The position numbers and the translations under genes are program-made. DNA of 64,000 nucleotides. Source: Paralichthys olivaceus. Lineage: Eukaryota > Chordata > Actinopteri > Pleuronectiformes > Paralichthyidae. Every line of letters begins with the position of its first letter. Position 1 is the stretch's first letter. Shown here piece after piece: positions 32,082 to 45,478 of the stretch. Location: the NCBI RefSeq assembly GCF_024713975.1, contig NC_091107.1, positions 15,179,501 through 15,243,500 of the forward strand. Reading direction: 5' to 3'. Below the pieces are notes generated by a model. The model made no database searches, was not told where the DNA came from, and saw only the letters and a list, made by a program, of their open reading frames with translations.

Positions 32082-32480
32082 TGGAGCCCGACCGATATGG
32101 ATATTTGGGAACCGATGCTGATACCAATATTAGGGAGTAAAAGAAATTCTGATACTAACATGTGTATATATAAGCCAATATATATACATGTATTTAAAAA
32201 TGGCATTGATTCCCAAGATGTTCTTATTAAACCCTTATGACAAAGAAATGTAATTGAAGCTTGATATTTTACGGTTTAACCATAAACTTTAATATAAATA
32301 AGTATAAATGATAAATAATACACATTTTACCAAAAATTAAAAATTTGAATTAAGATAACATTTTATGCAAACTGCAAACATACATCTTTTCTGCATAGTT
32401 TATTTTGTAACATAAAAGTTTTCATTTGGGCAAACGCTGATCATATTTATCAACCAACTGATAAATTGGTCGGGCTCTAT
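32082..32480. mobile_element. MITE-like element with GAGCCCGACC termini
   Basis: The left end GAGCCCGACCGATAT and the right end, read in reverse (GAGCCCGACCAATTTAT), form terminal inverted repeats about 400 bp apart. This terminal sequence is familiar from a common teleost non-autonomous DNA transposon. The inside is AT-rich and non-coding. It begins about 115 bp after the tbc1d8b stop, probably in the 3' UTR. Confidence 0.65.
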
Positions 32481-35400
32481 ATGTGGAATTTCAAACTCTG
32501 TATGTGTGTGTGGTTTGGATGATGCACAACATCGTTAAGTCACTTTAAACACTGTTGTGTGAGTCCACTGACCAACACTTTCAGTGCTAGCTTCGCTGCA
32601 GACACTTCGCCGGCGACTGTTCCTCAAATTGAATTATGCATTTTCTCTCATGTAGCCTCAGATTCTTTATATCATATAAAATGTAGTTCAAACTATTTTC
32701 CCTGTCTGCCCTGGAGGACAAACACTATAGTTTTATATTCTATAAGGACACACTCGGTCCCGTCCTCTGAATTTAGAAATATGACGATGAGTTTGTCATC
32801 GCCGCTGTCTCTGATGTCATGCTCCGTGACGAATAACTCGGGACGAGGTGACCCGGGAGAACGCAGGAAGTTTTTCCTTCTGGATGTCTCGATATACATT
32901 TTATCTCTAAGATCACTATTCGCTGCTTTAAAGTGAAACATCCTGTAAATGCTAATGTGTCCTGTGACTGAAGTGTCTCCTCGTGAGTGTATATTGTAAA
33001 TGTCAGCTCATTGTGAGAAACACCAGCTTTTTCCAGTCGATACAGACGAAGAGTAAATGGTAGTAAACGAGCTGTAGTGTTGGAGCCCTGGAAAGATTCC
33101 AGAGATGAGGATGATGTTGGAGTTTATTGAAAGCGCAAGTGATTTGATTATGGTATTATGCATTTGCAATAACATGAGAGAATGCTGCACTGCCACAGCA
33201 CGCTCATCTCTCTTCAGCACACGCACTAACAATGTTATAGTATGACTTCAACTACTCGATCTTTGCAGGTAAACTAGTTTGAATCCCTCTGCGCTGCGGC
33301 AGGGAGACCACCTGTGTCGTCCTCTGACATAGTCTCAGAAATGTGATCTTCACTGTTTGCTTCTGTCTGTCTTACTGCATTGTAGGGTGTATAGGTGCAG
33401 CAGTTTTGTACACATAGGTCAGTTCAATAGGTGTTTGATTATTGTATTTATGAGGCTAGTATTGGAAATGTAATATATGAGTTAGCAGACTTTTGTGGAC
33501 ACAATTTAAACCTTTTTGAAGGCAATTTTGTTTTTATCAAATCTCAGGGTGCAATTTGTGTAAAATAAAAAGGGAGAAAAGGGAAATTTTTTTGACCTGG
33601 GATATGTAAAGTATATGACTGAGTTATATATACATGCATATATATATAGAGACAGAGAGAGCATACGACTTGTCTGTAACATAAGTATAGAGCATGTGTA
33701 GCATAGTTACAGGATTTGCCACATTATGCTAGCCTTCAACAAAGAGCAACCTTTGCTGCTGACTTCAGAAAGATTTGACCTCTAGTTTTTTCTTATCTGT
33801 ACATTTTTTCTTTTTGCTTCTGTATCAGTGAATAATTTGCACTGTTGTTTGAGATCCACAAGCTTCAGATACGTGCCTGTCTCTCAGCCAGATCTCAGAG
33901 GTGTTGGATTCCAAAAGGTCACGACTGCTTCAGCTGCAGCGTGTTTTTATCTCCTGGGGCCAAATTCACAAATTTATAGAGCTTTATCTCTGCATGCATA
34001 CAGGAATACAGTGTTTTAGAAGCTTCTTAAATGCAAGTGCAATTTTCAGTTTTCTTGGAACATTTTCTTGTTTTCTGAATGAATTACTTATTTTTTCACT
34101 TAAGACTTAAGGGAAAAGTCTCTTTCATTGTATATTTTTGCATTAATTGACACAGAATTTAAGTATGTTGTACATAATCCTCTTAGTTCTTATTGTAACT
34201 GTAAGTAAAAATCACTGTTACTGTTTACATGACTAATGTTGGAAAAATAATCTAAATTCGCCCTGTCATCTTTGATGTATTGTGATTTCTTGAATTAGAA
34301 AAAGTATAAGTGGCTTAATTTTAGTATTTGAAGCCATAATGAAAAAGTTATGAGTTTCAACATAAACGCTCAGCCTGGAGCTTCAGGAGCTGAGTAATTG
34401 ATCATATTATTCATCAATCTCCATTATTTACAACAGTCATGTCACCGTGGTCTGAGTGTTTAAGTCCGGCTGTACATCTGCACTTTTTTGCTGCATTTCT
34501 TGCTGTTCCATCGACAAACTCCCAAGAAGTTATTTTTAGATTCATATTATAAAAGAGTGTGTTGTTATAATTCTGCTAGAATTGTGTCATGCTCAGTCTA
34601 TTTCTGATGATACAACTTTTAAAAACATAAAAAAGTTTGCTTTCAAGAAATAATTTGTCGGCCTTCATGGGGAAAATATAGAACTGTGGTTAAAAGCCTT
34701 TTTGATCCTCAATATTTTTCTTAGCTGTATTTCCTCAGGCATCGCTTCTGAAAGCTGGCACTTGAGATTATTTTTTTTTCAAGTTTGTGGTTTTTGTTTT
34801 GGTGTGGAAATAAATTCAAGGAGATGAGTTCGGAGGAACAGAAGAGAGAAATGTTCAGTCCCCCTGGCATGCTGTCAGATATGCCATTAACCATCATAAT
34901 GCTCCATATACTGCTTTAGTATATAATCAACCAAGTCCTTATATCATTTTATGTGCAAATAAAGTCTACAGCTTTTATAGACTGTAGCTTGATGGAAATC
35001 TTATTCTGCAAAATACAGTATGTTGAACAGAAAGTTTGGTTTACCTGCTTGATTATGTTTTGTTATTATTATTTCTATAAAAATGTTCCAGAATAAAGAG
35101 GGAGGATTCTATGGCTAATATAGTTTGGTTCATTATTGCAGGGTGAAGCACCTCTACATGCACTCACACATAACCAACATGATTTTAAAAGAAATACTGG
35201 TTCGTATCAGCCTGTGTACATTTTTATTTATTCATCTATAAGCATGTGAACAGTTCATCATGTGGTTAAGTTATGTAGGATTTACACCGTTGCTAACTCA
35301 CATTTCTTATTATGGTTTACTTTTCCAAAACTCATCAGCACAACCACTGTGGATCATTTTTCATTTCTTTCACCTAAAATGGATGCTATCACCACACACT

Positions 35401-36119
35401 GTCATTCAGGTTGTGATAGAGATTAGGTTGTGATAGAGTCATACCTTGTCTGCAAGTATCTTTAATCAAGTTGCCTTTACATAAACTTTTTTTTGACAAT
35501 CAAATCTTTCAAAATGAATAAATTGCTGTTTCACTCAAGCTCGACGACTACTAAAACTTACCTACTTAGGTTCACATTCAAAACCAAACACCATACATCC
35601 ACACTGAAAAAGAACATTAAAAAACAACAACTAATGAACCTCCAACTGGGCTGCACAACACTGTAGGCATTCCACCATTTCTTCCAGGTCACAGAATGGT
35701 CTACAGCGCCTGCGCCCAGCATGATGTCAATTTTTGTAGTACGACTATATCTCTATCTGTAGCTATTCTAAACGAGTCTACTAAATGTTTTGAATTACTT
35801 TATTAGAATTTCTGAGCAAATCAGTTATTTTTGTTGTAATGAAATGTTGTTTACTAAATCTTAGATTGAAGGATGGAAAGATGTTTTTTGTCATTATACT
35901 CAGGTAGAATGACATTAAGAGGCTTCTTTCACCAGGCAATATATATATTATATAAGTGTAAAAAAATTTGAATGGCAAAAACATTTCACATTAACATAAA
36001 TAAACATAACATCATTATGCCAATAAGCAAAAGATCCTGTGAGTGACCCCTTTCACATCAGCACATTGTTTTTATAGATTTTACTAAGACTTAAGTCATT
36101 ATGATAAAAATATATGATT

Positions 36120-36236
36120 CCAGCTGCTTTGTAGCTACTCGGACGGGGCTTTTGCTGTCACGGCCCGAGGATTTGGAATGACCTACCCGAGGGAATCAGG
36201 TCAGCTGAGTCAGTGATGTCTTTTAAGTCCCTTCTT
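36120..36236 (+). mobile_element. LINE ORF2 C-terminal relic
   Basis: The DNA resembles the end of fish non-LTR retrotransposon ORFs: ggatttggaatgacctaccc corresponds to the usual APRLWNDLP stretch with a frame slip, then gtcttttaagtcccttctta to the usual FKSLLK ending. Truncated and frameshifted. A MITE abuts its 3' end. Confidence 0.5.
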
Positions 36237-36556
36237 AAAGGTCCAGTGTGTAAGATTTAGGTGAAAGGGATCTATGGGCAAAAATTGAATATAAAATAAT
36301 TCTAGTGATGTTTTCACTAGTGTCTTTTATTAAAATTGTATGAATGGTAGTGTTCTTTACTCTAGAATGGGCCCTCTATTTTTAAATACTTTATATTTCA
36401 GGAGTGGGTCCTCTCTATGGGACAACTCTATTTTATGACAACTGCAGGCTACCACTGGTTCTCCTTCATGTTTGGAAGGGGAGGGTGAGGGGCAATCAGC
36501 TGCAACATAAAACTTTACCACTAGAGGTCACTAAATTCTACACACTGAACCTTTAA
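36235..36556 (+). mobile_element. TTAA-flanked MITE, copy 1
   Basis: About 322 bp with terminal inverted repeats: TTAAAGGTCCAGTGTGTAAG at the left and CACACTGAACCTTTAA at the right. It contains ttaggtgaaagggatctatg and gatgttttcactagtg, both found inverted in the copy at 48707-49082. Non-coding. Confidence 0.8.
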
Positions 36557-36626
36557 GTCATATTTGTAATTTCCCTTCCTTTCTTGTCATATAAAGTAAT
36601 GTTTTTTTATGCTATTGTCCTTGTAG

Positions 36627-36648
36627 CATATATATATATATATATATA
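36627..36648. repeat. TA dinucleotide run
   Basis: About 11 TA units followed by AT-rich near-repeats. Confidence 0.9.
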
Positions 36649-39380
36649 ATATACATAATATACATTATATCTCAAATCAAAAGATTAACAATGCAGCAAA
36701 GACTCCATATTTCTGTATCTGTAACAAGTTTCCAAACTTTACACAGGTCTTGAAATTCCTCCTTCACCACAGCTGAGTCCCCCACCAACAACAAACAATA
36801 AATATCTAGTCTAATAAAACTACCGTTATGTGATGTTACTACTGGTTTGTTACACCGCATGTGATCGGTAGCAGGATGTTATCTGAATTAGAAATGTAAA
36901 ACTAGAAAACATTAATATTTTTTGTTTATTTCAAATCCACATGCTCATCATGTGTAGAACTTGCAGACATGATCTAAATGAGTTATGGTGCTTCTGTATT
37001 CCAAAGGCCAAGTTTTAATGACTCAGACCTGAAAGGCAGGCGTGATCGACACTTACCGCTCACATTGAGACACAGCAGCAACATAAATAGCCTCTTTATG
37101 GAATGGCAGAAACTCGGGATCATAATTGGGGCCACAATAAATCATCATAACCGAGAAATGTATCCTCCTTGACTCATTCTAAAAAGTGTGGACTCTTGTC
37201 TGTTTGATTGAAGAGCTGCGGTGTGACCCCGGTGATGAATGGTGTCTACGTGTCGCTCAAACTATTCTGGCTCAGATATTTGGTTATAACCCGGAGTTCA
37301 TACTGTAACCTTAACCCCCGTCACCTGTCAGTTTTCAGCCTTGTCCTGTCAAGGGATATGAGGCTGCCCTGACAGAGACTTCTTTTCTTGGTTCGCAACA
37401 TTAATGAAAGCCACCGGAGACATTTCTCTCCTCTTACGAACAAACTGTTCTATCATCATGCATCAGGGTTGCTCTTTAATCTGACACACCCCTGGCCTTG
37501 GTTAACCAAGTATGACTGTAGAAAATGATTCTAACTTTAAAATAATTCTGCTGCTCTTACATTTAAAACTCCTCAGCTTTATCTTTTAGAACTTAAAATG
37601 AGAAAGTAATAAATCACAAGGTTACAGAGCTCATCACTCAGCCAACAAGTAGTTACAGTATGACTAAATGAAAGAAACTATTGCAGTTGTCATCCCTGCT
37701 CCAGGCCAGATGATACACAGGGCTGTCATTGACAAGTCGTGCTGTTAAATGACTGTCTGAACCCTCTGGCCAGTGTTTGACTATTTTAAGGCCGCATCAT
37801 TTTCCAAATATTAGAGCAGCTTCATTATTCTCTGAACAACAAGCCTCTCTGCCAATATTTGGGTTAAATGTTTGGCAACAGTTGGTTATTGTTTCAGATG
37901 CAGGACGAGTGGTTTTTGGCCTCCTGCCCCTGTTTCTCCCACAATGCTACTCCAAAGTGTGCATGAGGATTATTTATAGCTGCAGCCAGGAGGCCTTTGA
38001 AGCGTAGCTCTCAGTCACCGGCGTACGATGGTATGTGTTTTGAAAATGCGTCCATCCACAGGGCTACTCCGTCCGTCAGCTGGTGGAAACCTCACTGTAA
38101 ACATGGCAGTTAAAGGCAAGAAAACTGGGCTGCATCGATGTACTGTGTGGACCCTGATGTAGCAATGATCACACACAGCTCCATAAATAATCATAGTATG
38201 TTCATACCCTAATGATGTAAATATATACGATCTCGTGTCTGTACATATTTTTAAAACAGTCACAATCTGATCAATTTAATGCAAGACGTAATTCACTGTT
38301 GATTGGCAGTCTCCTATCCAATCAGGGGTGTATAGTATTTGAAGACATGAATGCAGCCAAGGAACTAAACCCTTTACTTTACTTGTATTTGGGAAACCTC
38401 ATAAAAACAGTTATTCTCCAGTATTATCAGATTAAAACACACTTGGATCAATAAATACTTGTATGGTTAAAAAAGACATGATAGGGGCCCAGGAAATACA
38501 CATTTGCACACGTCTCGTTAGCTCATTTAAACTCAAACAAGGACGTTATTCATAAAAGCTCACATACATTTTTTCCAATGTTGAAGTGGAAGTTCTTTTC
38601 ATGACAGTCAAACACTTCAAATCTACACCTATCTCTTATCTCCACATTTACCGAATTTACATAAACATCCGATAAGACGTTTGTATTAAAGCAAACATTG
38701 TTAAGCTCTTTTAAAGTGTTACATTTCCCTGCCTGTGGAATAACTCATACATTATAATGACTGTTTTTTATTTACATCGCACCATCATCATCAGCCTCCA
38801 GCAGTGGATACGTTGTGGTAAAGCTTTGAACAAAGATGAGAAATTTTGACAAAACGCATGTTTGCTGCTCAATTTTTTATTGAAATACAGTCACAAATAA
38901 GTAAGCATCATTGATCATTGAATGTTTGTTTAAGTCACAATCCAAAAATCCAATCTTAGATATTTCAACAGTTTTTGTTTTGACATGCAACTCACAGTTT
39001 TAGAATCAATTTTAAATAAATTTGTTTGTAAACCAAAACATCTCATGTAATCTGCACTTTAGACCCCCGCAAATATGAAAATAATTATGGTCAAAAATAC
39101 TGAACTTGTGCAAAACAAATGTGAGTGTTAGTCAATTTGCAAGTCAACGTTGTAGAGAATGCAAAAGCATAATTAGTGAATACACACTATTGTTTTGAGC
39201 GTATGATGCCAAAAGTTGATGTCGTTAGCATCTCCCACAAACTGACGGTGAGAGAAAGGTAAAATGTATTAAGGCATCACCCTTTCAACCCCTGCCTTCT
39301 TAGAAACAGAATACCAATCGCTCGCTTAAATTTACCCATGAAAAAAAGAAGACCACAAGAATTCATCTATGGATATTTCC

Positions 39381-39386
39381 TTTATT
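39381..39386 (-). terminator. Candidate poly(A) signal of the alpha connexin
   Basis: AATAAA on the minus strand about 260 bp past the stop codon. A second candidate lies at 38876-38881. Usage inferred. Confidence 0.4.
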
Positions 39387-39646
39387 TTCGCCTATGGGTA
39401 ATTAACCTTTCACATTAAAAAGTCCTGTGAGCTGAGGAGTTCTGGAAAACGCACTCAATACTTGTTCTATGCACACAAAGCTGTCCCTGTGTGCTCTCAA
39501 ATCTTGACTTGGAAATCGATCATGGCTATAATCTGCTTTCTGTTCACTCCGTAGCTTTGTCACGAACAGTGCTCCATACTCATGCAAATATTTTACAGGC
39601 TAAGGCGTGTTCTTCCTGAGTTTTGGTCAGAAACACAGAGGCTCCT

Positions 39647-40714
39647 CTAGATCTTCAGGTCATTCAGCCTGCTCTTGTTGTTGCTGTGCTTGCTTGACTG
39701 ACTGTTTCTGCGCTGGTTTTCAACGGGCATCTCAATGGCAGGAGTGGAGGTTTTCCTCTCCTTCACATCCTCCCCCTCTTTTCCTTTCCTCTCCACAGCC
39801 ATATTGTCTCTGTTCTGCTTGTAAACCACTTTGCTGTTGTAGGGGCTGTAAGCAGAGTTTGGCTCCGCTATGCCGTACTTTGAGTCTGTGGGGAAGGGCT
39901 CGGGCACCACAGGATGACCGGCAAAGTAGTTGTAGCTTGGTACGAAGGGCATGACCGGCTCAGTGAGGTGCCTGGAGGCCTCGCTTGCGGCCTGCGATCG
40001 TCTGTAGCGGAGCCCCTGGTGGCACTTTGTGAAACCAAGGTGATACATTTCCACCAGGTTGAGCAGCAGGGAGATACAGGCCACCCCCAGCATGAAGAGG
40101 ATGAAGACCGTCTTCTCGGTGGGTCGGGAGATGTAGCAGTTCACCACGTTGGGGCAAGGCCAGCGGTCGCAGGTGTACATCGGCTTGAGCTCAAAGCCAT
40201 ACAGGAAGTACTGAGCAACAATAAAGGCCACTTCAAACAGGGTCTTGAAAACAATGTTGAAGACGTAGGTTCGCAGCAAAGCGCCTTGCAAACGCACATG
40301 ACCCTGGTTGTCTTTAACTGGGGCCTTCTTTGTCTTGCCCTGAAGCATTTGCTGCTGCTTTTCATTTTGGATGGCGAGTTCCTTCTCTTTATGCTTTTCC
40401 TTTTCCTCCATGCGGACCAGATGAAGGATGTGGCCCAGATAAATGAGAGTCGGCGTTGAGACAAAGATGATTTGCATCACCCAGAAGCGGATGTGAGAAA
40501 TGGGGAAGGTCTTGTCGTAGCAGACGTTCTGACAACCAGGCTGCTTGGTGTCACAGGTGAAGCCGGACAGCTCATCGCCCCACACCTTTTCAGCAGCGGT
40601 TCCCAGCACCAGGATGCGGAAGATGAAGAGCACCGTCAGCCAGACTTTGCCCACAACGGTGGAGTGTTCCTGGGCGCTCTCCAGCAGCTTCCCCAACAAA
40701 TTCCAGTCCCCCAT
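39647..40714 (-). CDS. Alpha-class gap junction protein (connexin, Cx46-like)
   Basis: Single coding exon of 355 aa starting [20 protein letters not shown]. Four membrane segments lie near residues 20-40, 76-98, 147-170 and 203-225, both ends cytoplasmic. The extracellular cysteines are C54-x6-C61-x3-C65 and C182-x4-C187-x5-C193, the exact connexin spacing needed for docking. The cytoplasmic loop is long and charged (about 100-145). The Ser-rich tail ends NDLKI, like the DLEI/DLAI ends of alpha connexins. [20 protein letters not shown] is closest, from memory, to GJA3 (Cx46), but the short tail and calculated size near 40 kDa suggest a teleost Cx39.9-type (gja2) gene. Hexamers form plasma-membrane hemichannels. 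A minus-strand acceptor at 40766 just upstream of the ATG fits the usual connexin 5' UTR intron. It is in tandem with the beta connexin 4.8 kb away. Confidence 0.93.
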   Translation of the reverse strand: MGDWNLLGKLLESAQEHSTVVGKVWLTVLFIFRILVLGTAAEKVWGDELSGFTCDTKQPGCQNVCYDKTFPISHIRFWVMQIIFVSTPTLIYLGHILHLVRMEEKEKHKEKELAIQNEKQQQMLQGKTKKAPVKDNQGHVRLQGALLRTYVFNIVFKTLFEVAFIVAQYFLYGFELKPMYTCDRWPCPNVVNCYISRPTEKTVFILFMLGVACISLLLNLVEMYHLGFTKCHQGLRYRRSQAASEASRHLTEPVMPFVPSYNYFAGHPVVPEPFPTDSKYGIAEPNSAYSPYNSKVVYKQNRDNMAVERKGKEGEDVKERKTSTPAIEMPVENQRRNSQSSKHSNNKSRLNDLKI

Positions 40715-41829
40715 ACTGGCTCACAGATATGGCCTCAGCTTTATTGAAAAAACCAGGATGTAAGACTGTAAAAAAAAAAAAGGTGTAAATTTATCAGTAA
40801 GCTTCATAGTTATACATATAGTTGGATGACAGAAACAGTATGTCCTGAAACTACACAGAGGCACCTGATTATTATGCTACTTGAACGCAGCAGTAACAAG
40901 CTGCAAATACAATTCTGACATAGAGCTTTTTAAAGTTGATGTTTAAAAATGCCACATTGGAGGCAGATATGATGCCATTAAAATGGTCAGATATGAACCA
41001 GAACAGTAATAAGTTACCCAAAGCTGAAAGCTAAAATATCTGAATAGAGCCTTTTTTCATCAAACAGTCACACTGACCTTTTTTTAAATCTTTTGAGGGC
41101 CAATGATTAAAGCAGCATTAAAAGCAAGGGGTCACTGCAGGATCCAAATCTTGATACCATCACTGTATCCTTTCTTTTAATGCATGAAGAATTTATCAGT
41201 AAAGTCTGTTAGTAAGTTTGTTTGTTAATAAATGATGCTATACATACACTTTCAAGGTTTACTCATGACATCACTTTTCTGTGTATAATTGCAAATACTG
41301 TATCAGGTTTTGCTCGCGGCATAGCGATTCAGACACCCTGTAACCACAGGTCACTGGACTTCATAAAATCCAGAAGTCACTTTTCAATAGGAACATTGAT
41401 TGATCATGAGTTCAACATTTGTATTCTGAAATGATGCGATCTATCCAGTGTGCAGTGATGAAACGGACCAGGACACAGCGGACTGTGTGTGAGAGAAAGC
41501 CCTGCAGCAGGCTGGGGAGACACGATGCCTCAATGTGGATCTTGTGACAGAACCCAACAGTGCTCCCCAACTCCAGAATTAGGTTTCTAGTTTGAATTCC
41601 AAGGGACTATTCGTTATGGCATGGCAAAAATTATTTTACTGTAAAATAAAACATCCCTTACAAATATGATCATACTCAGAGTGACTGTGAATGAGAGCAC
41701 CTGTTGTAAATATGAATAACACCAGACAAGAAATAAGGATCCAGCAAATCAAGTTTTATATAGTAGTAACACTTGTTAGTAGGATTTTAGTCATAAATGT
41801 ACAAATAGATATCATATAAATATAAAATG

Positions 41830-42104
41830 GGTAACACTTTATATTAGGGAACACATATCAACCATTAACTAGTTGCTTATTAGCATGGATATTAGAGGCA
41901 TATTGGCTCATTAAAAAGCAATTATTAATGCCTTATTCTTAATGACCTTATTCTGCAACTACTACTACTACTACTTGACAGTTTTCCCTTAATAACCTCC
42001 TAATTACTGCTTATTGATGGTAAGTAAGGAAGTTGTTGTACATGAATTACAATCAAGTGCTTGGATATGTTCACTTTGTGTGTTCCCTGATATAAAGTGT
42101 TACC
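41830..42104. mobile_element. MITE with 26-bp terminal inverted repeats
   Basis: The left end GGTAACACTTTATATTAGGG and the inverted right end GGTAACACTTTATATCAGGG continue to AACACA, 25 of 26 positions identical. The element is 275 bp, AT-rich and non-coding. Near-identical ends suggest fairly recent mobility. It lies within the probable first intron of the alpha connexin. Confidence 0.85.
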
Positions 42105-42241
42105 ATAATATGATATAATTATACCATTTTAAAGACTTTGGAACTCGGGGGTCCAACAGTCTGAGACTAAGTGGCCTCTGACTATTGAAGCAGCATGTTT
42201 CTAAATAATTATCCTGGTTATTTTCATGAAGAGAGACGTAC

Positions 42242-42420
42242 CTGATAATGTTCATCTCCCACCGCAGTACAGCTCCGGAGTCACTTCCCTGGCTTCAGTT
42301 CACAGAGAGGCCATGTTTTCCTGAAGCCCTGAGGAAAATGCAGCACCAAGATAAACTTCTCCAAGATAGTTTTCTCTGGCAGCTCAGTGATCCCGCCTGC
42401 CGCCCTCCCACTCTGACCTG
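42242..42420 (-). promoter_or_regulatory. Possible 5' UTR exon and promoter of the alpha connexin
   Basis: On the minus strand a strong donor (ATCAG followed by gtacgt) ends at 42242, and an acceptor sits 50 bases above the connexin ATG at 40765/40766. This fits the usual connexin layout of a small non-coding first exon. The upstream exon boundary and start site are not visible. Inference only. Confidence 0.35.
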
Positions 42421-42874
42421 ATCAATGCTCAGTCAGTGCTCTACAAACCATCACAACCCAAACCCCTGCCTGGTCTCTCTGTACGAGCACAGATTGAAGA
42501 TTGGCTGTAGAAATGTAGAAATCCCCCCTCGCTGTAGAGGTGTCTCCGTTGAGCTGAGTGGCAGCTGAGGAGTCCAGTGAGGGTGCAGGTTAGTCTTACA
42601 TGTCAGGGTGGGCTAAATATAATTCATAGTGAAGGGAGTGGCTTTGTTGTCACTCTCATGGTGATCTGACCCTTGACAGCGTCACACACTGTGGAGCCTT
42701 CCCTCAGTGCTGCAGTCTGGGTAACTGCCTGTTGAATAAGTGACACCCGTTATTCATGGTGGTATCACATACAGAGCGAGAGAGAGATGTACAAACCTAA
42801 TTCTGTTAATCACACTATGTGTCATTTTGTCAAATATTACGTTTCCAGTGTCGCTCTGGTGCAGACCATAGAAC

Positions 42875-43900
42875 AGTGGTGGAAAGTAATGAGGTACATT
42901 TACTCAAGTATAAGTTAATATAACTGTTTTGAACTTTACTTATTTATATAAGATATGTTTCTTTGCTAGAGATTACAAATCACAATATGTATATAGATGA
43001 ATTAAACTGACACCTGGAGCAGCAACTATCTAAATGCTGTGTAAACATAAATGCATCAAATATTCAAATATCTAATGTGTATAACAATCAATAGTTCTAA
43101 AGGTAGACTACCTCATAATGGTACTTTACTCAAAAGATTTCACTGATAATTCTTCTCTACTTTAACTTACGTAACCTGCATTTGAGTGAAGTTTTGAATG
43201 CAGGACTTTTACGTGTAATTTAGTAGTTTTACATGTTTCTATTTCTATTTTAACTGAAGTAAATTATCTTTTTATTAATGTAAATATGCAACTTCTGGGC
43301 TCAAGTATAATTTTAAGTGCTTTACTTGCTTGTGTGCATTTTAAAACACTTTATACTTATACTCCACTAGAGGGACTGTGGCTCAGCTGGCAGAGCAGGT
43401 TAGCTGCTGTTGGTAGTTTGATCCCCTGAACTCCGTTTGTGTCAGGATGGAACATTCAATGTAAATAAAACAAATATGTGGATTTTTGTTCACCCTCAGA
43501 GGAGCAGCCAAAGCACATCAACAACAAAGTTATACTAAACTACATTTCAGTGTGATATATTGTGCATTTTACTCCACCACAATTAGAACAACTATAGTCA
43601 CAAGTTACTTTCATCCATAAAAATCACTCAAATCAGATCTACATATACTGCACAGTATAGTTTAAAAGTTAAACATAGTTATACATGACCCAACTACTTT
43701 TGTACTTTAATACCCAACATTTTAAAAAGTTTACATTCAAAAGCTTATATGCCTCAAAAAGGAAAATTGTTTACCAACTTTACTTTAATTACTTCATTTT
43801 GTAACACACAAATGTATAAAGTTTTTTCAAACTTAACTTAATAATTGTGTGGATACAACTTGTAAAATTTAATTTAAACAAACTTTATTATTCTATGAGT
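42875..43900. repeat. Decayed teleost repeat cluster with tRNA-like SINE piece
   Basis: It opens with gtggtggaaagtaatgaggt and acatttactcaagtat, a phrase common in fish repeats. At about 43373-43435 it carries a tRNA-derived SINE head: GTGGCTCAGCTGGCAGAGCA resembles a tRNA A box and GTTTGATCCCCTGA a B box. The rest, with ttttactccaccac at 43570, continues the first family. Confidence 0.5.
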
Positions 43901-45211
43901 GACCAAGTGAAGTAATTTCTAAAGTTGGTCATACAATTTTCATTACAGTGTATATGTTAATAATGTTCCATTTTTATATACAATATACTTATTGAAGCCA
44001 TTTTGAACAATTGGTATTTTTGACACTCAAGCACATTTTCCTGCCAATACACACTTACTCTTATTTAAATGACCTAACAATTCATGTTGTTTAAAAAAGT
44101 GTGAACCTCCCCATGATGAAACATTTTGAGTAGGCAGGACTAAAGTTCTTGAAATTTGGAAACACATGAGTATTATTAGATTGGAGGGATTTGTTTATGG
44201 TACACTGTCGATATGCGTCTCTTCACTCTGCGCTCTGTAGATGGTGTGTGTTGACACTTGCCTTAAAAAGAGAAATGCCCTCTTGCGGTGTCACGGCAGG
44301 TCCAGCTGTCCCCTGGGTCAACCATTGTCGCCCACTCACTGACCCCTTACGTGGCCAGGCTATTGATAACCACCCAATACTCTGCACTCTGGCCTTCAGA
44401 GGTAGAACTTTATCAGCCTGAGATGTTTCCTCACAGGTGGCACCATGACTCAGAGACCATTGCACGTCTAAAGATGGCGACGCTAAACATAAAATAAAGC
44501 TTCATCCACAGTTCATTCAGCTTTCTTTCCCCAGTCACACTGCTGACAGCTGAGAAGAATCACAAAGTGGCACCGCTGCGACTGCAACTTAATTTGCTCC
44601 TCATGATACAACAGCTTTCTGCTCTGGGGATTTATGGTGTCATATTGAACATTTCAACTTCGTCAGGAAATTCTGTGAACATACACCAGAACTATTGTGG
44701 TCCATTGTGTGTCTCAGTTTGAAATTCTATTTGGTGAGAAACAAAAAATTTAACAACTACACAAACGCCTGTTGATTTTATCTGCGTATTGACAATATTC
44801 AAACATCCAGCTACAAAACGAATGAACTGAAATAAAATGTTTAGTTTGTCGTCGGAAGTCATTACTTTGATTAGCCATTAAACCATCATAAATCTCTATT
44901 AAACAAAAACATAGAATATCATATAATTCAACATCTATATATTCCAACATATTCTCCATGTATTAGTAAAACATTTGACTTATAGCAGCTGGAAAAAAGC
45001 CATACCAGTTGTGATGATATTTGATGTAAACAATAGAATATTATAAATTAAAGTATCAGATGTACATTGTATTTTCAGCAGATAACATCTAAATTGAATG
45101 TTTTCATTTCAAGACCAAACGCCTTCATCAAAAAAGCCAATGACAATTAAAGCCTGATGTGGTCAGCTGCAATATTGCTTTTCAAAATTATTACTATAGT
45201 TATTACTGTTC

Positions 45212-45217
45212 TTTATT
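45212..45217 (-). terminator. Candidate poly(A) signal of the beta connexin
   Basis: AATAAA on the minus strand about 262 bp past the stop codon. Usage inferred. Confidence 0.4.
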
Positions 45218-45478
45218 TGGCCAAACATCAATTACCAAAGCTATTATATCCTGTTATATTATATTGTTGTTGGTGTAAGTGCAGCTGTTTACAGTGATTT
45301 TGGTGTGTTCTAATATATGTATGTTCTGCATAGCCAGTGAGAATGTCTGGACTACACTGATGTGTGAACAGTGAATTCTTTGTAGTATGACAATATATTG
45401 TATGTATCTTCCCCATAAGTTAACTCTTTCTGTCACTTTCTTTGGTGCAGGTTTGATCTTTATAATCTAAGTGTTTTG

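Larger units (their letters stand above)
31967..39646. other. Gene-poor spacer downstream of tbc1d8b
   Basis: No coding exon recognised in 7.7 kb between the convergent stops of tbc1d8b and the alpha connexin. The first part is probably tbc1d8b 3' UTR; an AATAAA at 34958-34963 is one candidate among several. A TIR element (32082-32480), a LINE relic (36120-36236), a MITE (36235-36556) and a TA run (36627-36648) are present. The remaining AT-rich sequence shows nothing I can name. Confidence 0.6.
40715..45478. other. Spacer between the two connexin genes
   Basis: No coding exon recognised. It holds the probable 5' exon of the alpha connexin near 42242, a TIR element at 41830-42104, and a broad decayed repeat region at 42875-43900 with a tRNA-like SINE piece. 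Around 44190-44600 sequence is less AT-rich and open in several frames, but no family resemblance was seen. Confidence 0.55.

Noticed and set aside
39914-40747. Plus-strand open frames opposite the alpha connexin
   Set aside because: They are shadows of the intact connexin frame.
43373-43440. tRNA-like sequence with A- and B-box-like pieces
   Set aside because: It lacks a complete cloverleaf and sits in repeat sequence, so it is a SINE head, not a tRNA gene.
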